From contig JAHFIW010000015.1 of the NCBI GenBank assembly GCA_023246195.1, positions 1 through 33,225 of the forward strand: DNA of 33,225 nucleotides. The letters are read 5' to 3'. This stretch comes from a bacterium (lineage in GTDB: Bacteria > Patescibacteriota > Patescibacteriia > SG8-24). The translations under genes and the position numbers were made by a program. Shown piece by piece: positions 24,503 to 32,305 of the stretch. The notes under the pieces are model-generated. The model saw only the letters and a program-made list of their open reading frames with translations, was not told where the DNA came from and searched no databases. How positions within the stretch are numbered: the first letter of the stretch is position 1; each line of letters begins with the position of its first letter.

Positions 24503-26020
24503 CTATTTGCTTTCTGCCGCAGGAGGCAGCCTTGGGAAAAGTATAGCACTTTTGACTACGGTCGTCCCCGGAACGAGTTTTCCCCATTCCGCGTCGTCCG
24601 GGAGGGCGACATCCTCGAAACGAATCGATATTTGGCCGAGAATGCGGGCTGCAGCGGCCGGAATCACCGGAAGCAAGGCGATACCTATATGGCGCTGGGC
24701 CTCGGAAAGCTGGTACATGAACGGCGACACGTCGATGCCTTCCTTGGCCTTCTTGAACGGCGCTTCCGAATCGATGGCCTGATTCACGCCGGTGACGTAC
24801 CTTTCGAGCACTCGCGCGGCTTCATCAAAACGGAAAGAATCAAGCGCGGCGGCGTAGTCCTTCCAGAACGTCGCAGTGTCGAACCGGTCGGGCTGCACGG
24901 CGGGTACTTTTCCCTCGCAGTATTTTTCCACCATGGTGGCGGTACGCGCGGCCAGATTGCCGACGCCGTTGACCAGCTTGGAGGTGTAGGTTTCCTCGAA
25001 CAGCTTTTTGGAGAAGTCGCCGTCTTCATACGACGGCATGCCGCTCATGAGGAAGTAACGCACGGCGTCGGTGCCGTACTGCGTCACGAGATCGTAGGGG
25101 TTGATGACGTTGCCGGTGGACTTGGATATCTTCTGGCCTTCGGCCGTGATAAAGCCGTGGATGAAGATCTGCCTGGAAGGCGGCAATTTCGCCGACATGA
25201 GCATCGCCTGCCACATGGCGGATTGCTGGCGCAGGTTGTCCTTGCCCGCAGTCTGCACTCCCGGCCAAAACGACTCGAACGTCGCCATGTCGGTCGGCCA
25301 GCCGATGGTTGAAACGTAGTTGACCAGCGCGTCAAACCACACGTACATGACGTGTTCCGCGTCGCCGGGCACGGGAATGCCCCACGGCATCTTGGATGCC
25401 AGCCGCGAGATGCTGAAGTCCTGCAGGCCGCCGCGCACGAACGACTCGATTTCTTTCATTCGTCCGTCCGGAACCACAAAGTCAGGACGAGCCGAGTACA
25501 GGTTCGTCAGCGCTTCGGCATAGTTTGACCATTTGAAGAAGTAGTTTTCCTCATCGCGCGTTTCCACGTCCATTTTCGGGTGGATCGGGCACTTGCCGTG
25601 ATCAAGCTCGGAGTCGGTTTTGACCAGCTCGCAGCCCACGCAGTACTTTGACTGGTAACGCGCCTTGTAGATGTCGCCGGCGTCAGCGCAGCGCTTCCAG
25701 AATTCCTGGGCCGCGGCGACGTGATTGGCGTCGGTCGTGCGGATGAAGTTGGTGTACGAAAGGTCGAGGCTGTCCTTGAGACCGTGAAACTTTGCCGCGT
25801 ACATGTCGCAATACGCCTTGGGGTCCATGTTCGCCTCGGTCGCGTTCTTGTAAATCTTCTGCCCGTGCTCGTCGGTGCCGGTATTGAATACGACCTCCTC
25901 GCCATGCAGGCGGTGCCAGCGAGCAATCGCATCGGCCTGGATGATTTCCAACGCGAAGCCGATATGCGGATCGGCGTTCACGTACGGAAGAGTCGTGGTG
26001 ATGTAGTAGGTCTTTTTCAT
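24503..26020 (-). CDS. metG: Methionyl-tRNA synthetase
   Basis: A 505-residue class I aminoacyl-tRNA synthetase that charges tRNA-Met. The HIGH motif reads HIGF (19-22) and KMSKS reads KISKS (297-301). The zinc knuckle is C127, C130, C144 and H147, the CCCH form known from Thermus-type enzymes. It ends after the anticodon-binding helices and has no C-terminal EMAP-like tRNA-binding domain. It lies between rsmI and cvpA with gaps of 9 and 12 bases. Confidence 0.97.
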   Translation of the reverse strand: MKKTYYITTTLPYVNADPHIGFALEIIQADAIARWHRLHGEEVVFNTGTDEHGQKIYKNATEANMDPKAYCDMYAAKFHGLKDSLDLSYTNFIRTTDANHVAAAQEFWKRCADAGDIYKARYQSKYCVGCELVKTDSELDHGKCPIHPKMDVETRDEENYFFKWSNYAEALTNLYSARPDFVVPDGRMKEIESFVRGGLQDFSISRLASKMPWGIPVPGDAEHVMYVWFDALVNYVSTIGWPTDMATFESFWPGVQTAGKDNLRQQSAMWQAMLMSAKLPPSRQIFIHGFITAEGQKISKSTGNVINPYDLVTQYGTDAVRYFLMSGMPSYEDGDFSKKLFEETYTSKLVNGVGNLAARTATMVEKYCEGKVPAVQPDRFDTATFWKDYAAALDSFRFDEAARVLERYVTGVNQAIDSEAPFKKAKEGIDVSPFMYQLSEAQRHIGIALLPVIPAAAARILGQISIRFEDVALPDDAEWGKLVPGTTVVKSAILFPRLPPAAESK

Positions 26021-26029
26021 ATCGGAATG

Positions 26030-26704
26030 TTAGGACTTCCCTTCCATGACTATCACGAACTCTCCCTTACTGCTCGTGCTCGCGAGACGCTCCGCGATGT
26101 GCGTCGCCGTTCCGCGATAGGTCGTTTCAAACATCTTCGTCAGCTCCCTGCACACGACCAGCCTGCGTTCCGGCGCGTATTCGCCGATCGATGCCAGCGC
26201 CTTCTCGATCCGGTGCGTGGATTCGTAGAGCACGGTCGTCCGCGGCTGTTCCAGCGCGTCCTTGAAAAAGGCGTTGCGTCCTTTCTTGTGCGGAGGAAAT
26301 CCGAGGAAGGTGAACTCGTCCGAGGGGAAGCCCGCGACGGAGAGCGCGGCAGTGACCGCGGAGACTCCGGCAATCGGGATAATGGCGGTGTCTGGTTCGG
26401 CGCGGAGGACGTCGCGCACCATGCGGAAGCCGGGATCGGCGATGGCGGGCGTTCCGGCGTCGGAGACGAGGCCGACGGTCTTCCCCGCGCGCAGCAGTTC
26501 AAGCATCTTTGGCATCTTGAGTCCGTGACTGTCTTCGCGATAGGACTGCATCGGCACCTTGATGCCATATCGTTCCAGGAGACGACCGGTCACGCGGGTA
26601 TCTTCGACAAAAAGCGCATCGAGCTTTTTGAGCGTCGCGATGGAGCGGAAGGTGGCGTCTTCCAGGTTGCCGATCGGCGTGGCGATGATGTAGAGCGTTC
26701 CCAT
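26030..26704 (-). CDS. rsmI: 16S rRNA (cytidine-1402 2'-O) methyltransferase RsmI
   Basis: A 224-residue SAM-dependent tetrapyrrole-methylase-fold enzyme. Signature segments: TLYIIATPIGNLEDATFRS at the start, FVEDTR, and GLVSDAGTPAIADPG at 78-92. RsmI modifies C1402 in the decoding centre of 16S rRNA. It is shorter than the E. coli protein (286) because the C-terminal extension is missing. It starts 3 bases after thiI. Confidence 0.95.
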   Translation of the reverse strand: MGTLYIIATPIGNLEDATFRSIATLKKLDALFVEDTRVTGRLLERYGIKVPMQSYREDSHGLKMPKMLELLRAGKTVGLVSDAGTPAIADPGFRMVRDVLRAEPDTAIIPIAGVSAVTAALSVAGFPSDEFTFLGFPPHKKGRNAFFKDALEQPRTTVLYESTHRIEKALASIGEYAPERRLVVCRELTKMFETTYRGTATHIAERLASTSSKGEFVIVMEGKS

Positions 26705-26707
26705 AGT

Positions 26708-27937
26708 TTATGCGACTACTGTAGCATGCGGCACGGCGCTTGTGACCGCGACCGTTTCAGTTTTCGCCAAAGAGGCTTCGACCAGCGCGTGTACGTCGTA
26801 CTTGGCTTCCTCGGCGTCAAGCTGAACCGCGCTGGCGCGAGTGGCAGGACGGCGCGGTACGAATAACGTGCAGCAGTCGTCGTGCGGTTCGATGGAAGTG
26901 GCGAAGGTCCCAATGCGCTTTGCGACTCGAACGATGTCCTCCTTGTCGTCGCCGATGAGCGGGCGATAGACCGGCATGGTGGTGATTTTGGAAACGGCCG
27001 CGATGTTTTCGATGGTCTGCGAGGCGACTTGTCCGACGCTGTCGCCGGTGATCACCGCGTAGGCGCGTTCTTTTACCGCGATTTTTTCCGCGATGCGGAA
27101 CATCAGCCTGCGATACAGCAGCACGCGCACCGATTCGTCGGCCTTCGCGGTGATTTCGCGCTGCGCGTCGCCGATGGGAACGAGATGCAGCGTCAGTCCC
27201 GGCAAAAACGCGCCAAGCCGCGCGGCCAGGCGCTTCACCTTATCGATGGATTCCGCGCCGACGTAAGGATAGCTGTGAAAATGCACCAGTACCGGACGAC
27301 AACCGCGGCGCATCAGTTTCCAGGCGGCCACGGGAGAATCGATGCCGCCAGAAAGCATGGCGACGACTTTTCCGGCGACGCCGCCGGGCAACCCGCCCGC
27401 GCCTTCTTCGCGACCGACCGCGACGTACGCGACTTCCTTGGCAATTTCGATCGTCACGTTCGTTTTCGGTTCATGCACGTCAACGACAAGGCCCGGGACG
27501 TCGTTCAGCAGGCGTTCTCCGACGGCACACGCGATGTCATGCGAGGACATGGAGAACGTCTTGTCGGAACGAGAGGCAAACACCTTGAAAGAGCGTTTCA
27601 TGCCCTTCGCGACGGCTTCAGAGGTCAGTCCCCTTTTTGTCATCAACGTTTCCGCTGCGGCACAGATCGTTTCGATATCCTTCGTGACGCGAGCAGCAAA
27701 CAAGATCGTGGCGACGCCGAACACCGTGCGCATCGCCGCGGCGCTGGCAGCCGCCGTTTCGTCGGTCATCGGCCCTTCATGGAAGGCAAAGACGCTCCCC
27801 TGGTCACCGCGCACCTTGAAGCTGCCGATCGGCGCGAGGCGCAGCTTGACGTCATCAAGAAGATACCGCTCAAACACGTGGCGGTTGCCTCCTTTAAGGC
27901 AAATCTCGTTGGTTCGTAAGATGATGGTGTCGACCAT
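26708..27937 (-). CDS. thiI: tRNA 4-thiouridine synthase ThiI (no rhodanese domain)
   Basis: A 409-residue protein with an N-terminal ferredoxin-like/THUMP region (about 1-170) and a PP-loop ATPase with SGGIDS at 196-201. C355-C356 in PHDDCCTLF is the conserved cysteine site. It makes s4U8 in tRNA and in some bacteria helps thiamine synthesis. The rhodanese domain found in E. coli ThiI is absent, as in Bacillus-type enzymes that take sulfur directly from a dedicated cysteine desulfurase. The ATG at 27937 (MVDTIILRTNEICLK) is chosen; the frame is open much further but only over the neighbouring terminator and gene. First gene of the operon. Confidence 0.93.
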   Translation of the reverse strand: MVDTIILRTNEICLKGGNRHVFERYLLDDVKLRLAPIGSFKVRGDQGSVFAFHEGPMTDETAAASAAAMRTVFGVATILFAARVTKDIETICAAAETLMTKRGLTSEAVAKGMKRSFKVFASRSDKTFSMSSHDIACAVGERLLNDVPGLVVDVHEPKTNVTIEIAKEVAYVAVGREEGAGGLPGGVAGKVVAMLSGGIDSPVAAWKLMRRGCRPVLVHFHSYPYVGAESIDKVKRLAARLGAFLPGLTLHLVPIGDAQREITAKADESVRVLLYRRLMFRIAEKIAVKERAYAVITGDSVGQVASQTIENIAAVSKITTMPVYRPLIGDDKEDIVRVAKRIGTFATSIEPHDDCCTLFVPRRPATRASAVQLDAEEAKYDVHALVEASLAKTETVAVTSAVPHATVVA

Positions 27938-27981
27938 TGCTAAGCCAGTTCTGCCGTTGCGCGGCTCCTTATAACGTTGCG

Positions 27982-28010
27982 AAAGTAACATATTTTTCGG
28001 CATCTGGCAA
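27982..28010 (-). promoter_or_regulatory. Possible promoter of the thiI operon
   Basis: -35 TTGCCA (28005-28010), a 17-base spacer and -10 TACTTT (27982-27987) on the minus strand. Another -10 candidate, TATAAG, lies at 27967-27972 but lacks a -35. Weak matches; the location between a terminator and thiI supports a promoter here. Confidence 0.35.
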
Positions 28011-28022
28011 CCCGTCGGATAC

Positions 28023-28044
28023 AAAAAACCGCGCCGAAGCGCGG
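28023..28044 (-). terminator. Terminator with UUCG tetraloop
   Basis: On the minus strand CCGCGC-TTCG-GCGCGG followed by TTTTTT (28023-28028). A perfect 6-bp GC stem closed by the very stable UUCG loop, 12 bases past the stop of the 185-residue gene. Confidence 0.9.
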
Positions 28045-28056
28045 AAGCGGAAGAAA

Positions 28057-28614
28057 TCAGGTTTTGACCTGCAGATAGCGATTTCTCTGGTAGAAATCTT
28101 CCACGGAACCTTCTTTGTACCAGTGGGCGCCTCGTCGGCCGTCTGCCGACGGTTCCATGATGTTCGGAAGATGGAACGGCACCTGTCCGGGCGAGAGTTC
28201 CATGCTCAGCGGGTGTTTGCCGATGCTGTCGCGGATCTGGATGAGCGCGTTGCCCTTGAACCGTTTTCCGCGGCGCAACACGCAACGACGGATGGCGATG
28301 TCCTGCACATGCGTACGGTTCGTCTCCTGTCTGGCGTAGTCGAAGCCGCTGTCGACGTTGGTCACGGCATCGTCATAGACGTCGCTGGCGTCTCGGATGA
28401 GTCGCTTGAGCACGAAAGGCCGGCGCGAAAAGAAGGCGAAGTATGCGTCTTCGTAGAGCGCGCACGCTCCGAGAAAATCCACGTCGAAATCGCCGATTCG
28501 CCACGCGAGACGCCAGTTGCCTTTCCCGAGCAGCCTGTCGTAGTCGGCAAACATCGTATCGCGAGAGGCGCCGAAATAGTTCGGTCGTGAAACGTCCTTC
28601 CATCCAGCTGTCAT
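28057..28614 (-). CDS. Hypothetical protein, 185 residues
   Basis: Not recognised. The start is well supported by AAAGGAG 6 bases before the ATG. A soluble, aromatic-rich and charged protein without signal peptide; distinctive parts are YFGASRDTMFADYDRLLGKGNWRLAWRIG near the N-terminus and AHWYKEGSVEDFYQ near the C-terminus. It has its own promoter-like sequence, divergent from the SOD gene, and its own terminator. No catalytic motif was identified. Confidence 0.78.
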   Translation of the reverse strand: MTAGWKDVSRPNYFGASRDTMFADYDRLLGKGNWRLAWRIGDFDVDFLGACALYEDAYFAFFSRRPFVLKRLIRDASDVYDDAVTNVDSGFDYARQETNRTHVQDIAIRRCVLRRGKRFKGNALIQIRDSIGKHPLSMELSPGQVPFHLPNIMEPSADGRRGAHWYKEGSVEDFYQRNRYLQVKT

Positions 28615-28647
28615 GATTCGCTCCTTTCAATGAACGCTGTCCACGAG

Positions 28648-28676
28648 ACGCTACCACGATGTGCCTTGCCTGTGAA
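28648..28676 (-). promoter_or_regulatory. Possible promoter of the 185-residue gene
   Basis: TTCACA (28671-28676), a 17-base spacer and TAGCGT (28648-28653) on the minus strand. The -10 is weak. Its -35 overlaps the -35 of the SOD promoter candidate on the other strand. Confidence 0.3.
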
Positions 28677-28694
28677 GCCTCACGGAGTTAGTAT
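28666..28694 (+). promoter_or_regulatory. Possible promoter of the SOD gene
   Basis: TTGCCT (28666-28671), a 17-base spacer and TAGTAT (28689-28694). It would give a leader of about 30 bases. The SOD start has no Shine-Dalgarno. Confidence 0.4.
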
Positions 28695-28731
28695 GACCTC
28701 ACGCGGACGCTAGCCCGCACCACTTTCATCT

Positions 28732-29337
28732 ATGTCCGACTTATCCGTAAAGCCTCTCAAGTACAAGGAACTTCCCGGCCTGACCGAGAAGCAGCTCTCG
28801 GAGCATCACGACGTGCTCTACGCGGGCTATGTGAAGAAAGTGAACGAAATCCGCGCCGCGCTCACTGCCGTCGACCTTTCCAATTCCAACGGCACGTACA
28901 GCGACCTGCGCGAACTCAAGGTTGAGGAAGGTTTTGCCCTCAACGGCGTGAAGCTGCATGAGGCCTACTTCGACAACATGACCGCCACCGGTCAGCAGCC
29001 TGCCGGCACCGTCGCCGAATGGATCGCCGCCGATTTCGGTTCTTACGAAAAATGGTCGGCCGACTTCGCCGCCTGCGGCTTGTCCGCGCGCGGCTGGGTC
29101 GTCCTTGCCTTCGACTTCACCGACGGCAAGCTTCATAACTACGTCTGCGACCTCCACAATCAGGGCGGCATCTGGGGCGCCATTCCCCTCCTGGTCCTGG
29201 ACGTCTACGAGCACGCCTACTTCCTCGACTATGCCACCGCGCGCAAGAAGTACGTCGTTTCGTTCATGGGCAACCTGGACTGGAGCGTGGCGGACGGATT
29301 AGCGGCCAAACATGATCTGATGAAGCATCGGAGGTAA
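28732..29337 (+). CDS. Fe/Mn family superoxide dismutase
   Basis: A 201-residue cytoplasmic enzyme converting superoxide to peroxide and oxygen. Metal ligands are visible as H25 or H26 (SEHHDVLYAGYV), H76 (LHEAYFDNM), D157 and H161 (LDVYEHAYFLDY). It deviates from the classic signature: DVWEHAYY reads DVYEHAYF, and the second histidine lies in LHEAYF rather than NHxxxW. The C-terminal ATARKKYVVSFM and NLDW are typical. Metal preference cannot be read from this. It is divergent from the 185-residue gene, and a terminator follows. Confidence 0.92.
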   Translation: MSDLSVKPLKYKELPGLTEKQLSEHHDVLYAGYVKKVNEIRAALTAVDLSNSNGTYSDLRELKVEEGFALNGVKLHEAYFDNMTATGQQPAGTVAEWIAADFGSYEKWSADFAACGLSARGWVVLAFDFTDGKLHNYVCDLHNQGGIWGAIPLLVLDVYEHAYFLDYATARKKYVVSFMGNLDWSVADGLAAKHDLMKHRR

Positions 29338-29350
29338 ATCGCGAAAACAA

Positions 29351-29380
29351 AAACGTCCCGCGCAATGCGGGGCGTTTTTT
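29351..29380 (+). terminator. Terminator between SOD and glutaredoxin genes
   Basis: An 11-bp stem (29351-29361 with 29367-29377, one G-T pair) with GCAAT loop and six T. A-rich sequence on the other side lets it also serve the convergent glutaredoxin gene. Confidence 0.88.
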
Positions 29381-29394
29381 AGAGGGGAGAGAAA

Positions 29395-29631
29395 TTATAA
29401 TCCGAGTGCCGCCTTCACCGCTTCCTTATCAAACCCGACGATATGCTTCCCGTCGATCTCGATGACCGGGACTCCCATCTGTCCCGACTTATCGATCATT
29501 TCTTGCGCGGCCTTGTCGTCGGTGGAAACGTCAATATCCTTGAACTCGATGTTATTCTCTGCAAGGTACGCCTTGGCCATTTTGCAGTAGGGGCAAGTTG
29601 GCGTTGAGTACACGGTGACGGAATGGGCCAT
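29395..29631 (-). CDS. Glutaredoxin family protein
   Basis: A 78-residue thioredoxin-fold protein with the redox motif CPYC near residues 13-16, the cis-Pro segment MGVPVIEIDG and GFDKEAVKAAL at the end. It resembles NrdH/YruB-type small glutaredoxins that reduce disulfides or donate electrons to ribonucleotide reductase. The ATG at 29631 is chosen over a GTG two codons upstream. It may be co-transcribed with the HExxH gene upstream, with no terminator between them. Confidence 0.92.
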   Translation of the reverse strand: MAHSVTVYSTPTCPYCKMAKAYLAENNIEFKDIDVSTDDKAAQEMIDKSGQMGVPVIEIDGKHIVGFDKEAVKAALGL

Positions 29632-29706
29632 ATGCACACGGGTTAGGGATTCTCCATGAAGTCTACCACAGCTTGGACGTCAAAGTCCTTTGTCTCGCGG
29701 CAAGCG

Positions 29707-30789
29707 TCAGTTTTTCGCACCCCTTCTCCCCACGGTCGGCGTGATGCCGATATCGCCGGGCTTGTGAGGATGGCGTAATCGAAGGGAGTCTGCCCCGTAC
29801 GTGCCGAGTGCTCGTTTGAGATCATCGATGAGGTCCGTTTCTTCGGGGCTCTCGCCGTGTCCTGATTGCATGCCTCTCGTGACGGAGCGCCCGCATTCGG
29901 AGACTCGGGGCATCGACGGATCATCTGGCGCGACATGACGGGTAAAGAGGTCGATGCCGGCTTCAAGGCGCACCTTGCGTGCCCACTGGAAGGCACGACG
30001 GGTGGCGTCGCGTTCCAAGATGCTCGTCGGCAAGGTAACGAATTCGCGGATATGGAATTCGCTTATGAGGTTTTGCAGTTCGTCGTCGAGATCCTGCACC
30101 CTCATCCTGGCTTCGGACGCCTCACGCGCAAGCTCCTCATGTTTCTTTTGGTCCTTCTCCTTCGCTCTCGCGCCGAGCAGGTGGACATATACGGCGTTTG
30201 CGGCAGCCCTCTCTTCGAGGATCAGCGACTGTTCCGCGCCGAACTCATCAAGCAGGTCGTCGGTAAGAAGGTCTGCGACCTCCGGAACGGCGTCTCGTAC
30301 CTTGGCGACAGCTTTTTTGAGGGCATCCATCTCAAACGAAACGCCCCTTGCGAGCTTCCGTCCCGCGCCGTAAAGGTCGCCGGTCTTGTGAAACCGTTCT
30401 TCGCCGTATTGCTCGGCATGGCCGAGCTCATGCAAAAAGACCCCGACGTCGGTCGGCGTTTCCAGGGGCGGAACGGTCGCGCGCAAGTTGTCCTCGTCGT
30501 AATCGTAGTTGTCTTGACGTTCGGAAGTGACGATCACCTTGATGCCCCGCGCGTTCGCCAGCGCCAGCATGTCGACTTCGGTAGGTTGGCCGTCTTTTTC
30601 CCCGCGAAGCGTGAAACTGCGCATCGCATGTCCGCGTACCGGCGGAAGCGCTTCTTTTCCGTCTCTGGGGATTTCCACCTCGGCATCGTCCAGTTCGACT
30701 TCCGCGCGGCCGATCAGGTTGCCCGCGACGTCGCGATACTCAAATCCGCGCCGCATCGTCTGCGGTTCGCGCCTTTCGGGATGTTCCAT
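29707..30789 (-). CDS. HExxH putative zinc peptidase, 360 residues
   Basis: A cytoplasmic-looking protein with HELGH at 120-124 in VGVFLHELGHAEQYGEE and a second conserved-looking segment LEERAAANAVYVHLL about 70 residues later, where E192 or E193 could be the third zinc ligand. That spacing and the E-x-x-A-N pattern recall ImmA/IrrE (M78-like) and other glu-zincins. Residues about 205-245 form a charged helix or coiled coil. No signal peptide. The start at 30789 is chosen for GAGGAG at 30798-30803; the frame continues further upstream without support. The family is not firmly identified, so substrate is unknown. Confidence 0.7.
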   Translation of the reverse strand: MEHPERREPQTMRRGFEYRDVAGNLIGRAEVELDDAEVEIPRDGKEALPPVRGHAMRSFTLRGEKDGQPTEVDMLALANARGIKVIVTSERQDNYDYDEDNLRATVPPLETPTDVGVFLHELGHAEQYGEERFHKTGDLYGAGRKLARGVSFEMDALKKAVAKVRDAVPEVADLLTDDLLDEFGAEQSLILEERAAANAVYVHLLGARAKEKDQKKHEELAREASEARMRVQDLDDELQNLISEFHIREFVTLPTSILERDATRRAFQWARKVRLEAGIDLFTRHVAPDDPSMPRVSECGRSVTRGMQSGHGESPEETDLIDDLKRALGTYGADSLRLRHPHKPGDIGITPTVGRRGAKN

Positions 30790-30815
30790 TCCTGATTCTC
30801 CTCGCATACCGTCAC

Positions 30816-30844
30816 AGTATCCGTCATTGCAAAGGCATGTGCAA
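30816..30844 (-). promoter_or_regulatory. Possible promoter of the HExxH gene
   Basis: TTGCAC (30839-30844), a 17-base spacer and GATACT (30816-30821) on the minus strand, 26 bases before the ATG and just after the sufT-like stop. No terminator was found in between, so read-through from the SUF genes is possible. Confidence 0.35.
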
Positions 30845-30856
30845 ACGACTTTGTCC

Positions 30857-31147
30857 TCAGACCCCCAGCATCGCCCGCACTTCCTCGCTCGGCTCCCATG
30901 GCGGATCGAAAACGACATCGACCTTCACGTCGTCGAGTCCCAATGCGCGGAATTTGCCGCGCAACTCGCCTACCATCTGCGGGCCGTACGGGCAGAGCGG
31001 CGTGGTGAAGGTCATCTTGAGGACGAGCTTTTGGTTCTTTTCGTCCATGTCGACGTCGTAAATCAGCCCGAGCGTGTACAGGTCGATGCCGAGTTCGGGG
31101 TCGAGCGTGTTCTTGAGGACCTCGATGACCTCTTCTTTGATGACCAT
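30857..31147 (-). CDS. SufT-like MIP18/DUF59 family protein
   Basis: A 96-residue protein of the MIP18 (DUF59/PaaD) family with TLDPELGIDLYTLGLIYDV and the conserved cysteine C52 in TFTTPLCPYGPQM. In Fe-S systems such proteins (SufT) help mature or transfer clusters. It sits 10 bases after sufC, which supports that role. The ATG at 31147 starts the conserved domain; longer readings run into sufC. Confidence 0.88.
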   Translation of the reverse strand: MVIKEEVIEVLKNTLDPELGIDLYTLGLIYDVDMDEKNQKLVLKMTFTTPLCPYGPQMVGELRGKFRALGLDDVKVDVVFDPPWEPSEEVRAMLGV

Positions 31148-31157
31148 AGGATGTGCT

Positions 31158-31883
31158 TTACCACTTGGTGAATCCGTCTTTTTCGATTTCTGCGGCCAGG
31201 TCGGCACTGCCGTCGGCGACAATCAGGCCGTCCTTGAGCACGTGGACCTTGTCGGGTTCCAGATCTTGGAGGATGCGGGCGTGGTGCGTGATGAGCAGCA
31301 CGCCCATGCCCTTCTCGCGCAACTTCCTCACTCCGTCGCTGACGATCTTGAGCGCGTCGACGTCCAGGCCGGAGTCCGTCTCGTCGAGCACGGCGTACTT
31401 TGGTTCCAGCAGCGCGAGCTGGAGGATTTCCATGCGTTTCTTTTCGCCGCCGGAGAAGCCTTCGTTGAGGCCGCGGTGCATGAAGGAGGCATCGATTTTC
31501 AGGTCTGCCATCTTTTCCTTGAGCAACTTTCGAAAGTCGGCCACGGACAGCGGTTCACGGCGCGCGGTCGTGGTGATGACGCGAAGGAAGTGCGCCACGG
31601 TGACGCCCGAGACCTCCGGCGGGTGCTGCATCGACAGGAACAGGCCCTTGGCGGCGCGCTCGTTCGGCTTGAGCGCGGTCAGGTCCTCGTCGTCGATGCC
31701 GATGCTGCCGTCGGTGATGACGTACTTGGGATGGCCCATCAGCGCGTTGGCAAGCGACGACTTGCCGGAGCCGTTCTGTCCCATCAGCGCATGCACTTCA
31801 CCGGGCATGATCTCGATGGTCACGCCTTTGACGATTTCCTTGCCCTCGCGGGACACGTGGAGATTTTTGATCTTGAGGGACAT
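31158..31883 (-). CDS. sufC: Fe-S assembly ATPase SufC
   Basis: A 241-residue ABC ATPase without membrane part. Walker A GQNGSGKS at 35-42, Q-loop, signature FSGGE at 143-147, and Walker B VLDETDSGLD (165-174), which is the SufC form. It normally works with SufB/SufD scaffolds; neither is in the window and they may lie beyond the right edge. One base separates it from sufU. Confidence 0.96.
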   Translation of the reverse strand: MSLKIKNLHVSREGKEIVKGVTIEIMPGEVHALMGQNGSGKSSLANALMGHPKYVITDGSIGIDDEDLTALKPNERAAKGLFLSMQHPPEVSGVTVAHFLRVITTTARREPLSVADFRKLLKEKMADLKIDASFMHRGLNEGFSGGEKKRMEILQLALLEPKYAVLDETDSGLDVDALKIVSDGVRKLREKGMGVLLITHHARILQDLEPDKVHVLKDGLIVADGSADLAAEIEKDGFTKW

Positions 31884-31884
31884 A

Positions 31885-32304
31885 TCAGTGTTGTTCCTTT
31901 CGTTCAGTGAGATGGTTCTGGAGGCCGACTTCGAGCGTCTTCAGTCCGAGCAGCGCGCAGCGAAGCCGCGTCATTCCCACTTCGATACCGAGCAGTTCAA
32001 AGATGTTTTCCCTGGTGAGCGCCTTCAATTCTTCCACGGTCTTGCCCTTGACGAAGTCGGTGAGCATCGAGACCGATGCCTGACTGATGGCGCAACCGTG
32101 TCCGTCGAACTTGATGTCAGCCACCTTGCCGTCGGCGAGCTTGACGTACATGCCGATGGCGTCGCCGCAGGAGGTGTTCACCTCCTGATGCGTGAAAGTG
32201 GCGTCGGGGATGGTGCCGGCGTTATGCGGATGCGTGGAGTGGTCGAGGATGTTCTCCATGTACATCCGTTCGTCGCCGATGAGGTCGTTGTTGAGCGGTT
32301 CCAT
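31885..32304 (-). CDS. sufU: SufU/IscU-type Fe-S scaffold or sulfur carrier
   Basis: A 139-residue protein with the three conserved cysteines C46 (NTSCGD, with D48), C71 (GHGCAISQAS) and C116 (RLRCALLGL). Next to SufS and SufC this is SufU, which takes sulfur from SufS, rather than IscU of an isc operon. The ATG at 32304 lies 1 base after the sufS stop; a longer reading overlaps sufS. Confidence 0.92.
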   Translation of the reverse strand: MEPLNNDLIGDERMYMENILDHSTHPHNAGTIPDATFTHQEVNTSCGDAIGMYVKLADGKVADIKFDGHGCAISQASVSMLTDFVKGKTVEELKALTRENIFELLGIEVGMTRLRCALLGLKTLEVGLQNHLTERKEQH

Positions 32305-32305
32305 A

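Noticed and set aside
29643-29996. 117-residue frame ending in VVDFMENP
   Set aside because: Mostly overlaps the HExxH gene in another frame, with no ribosome site and no recognisable domain.
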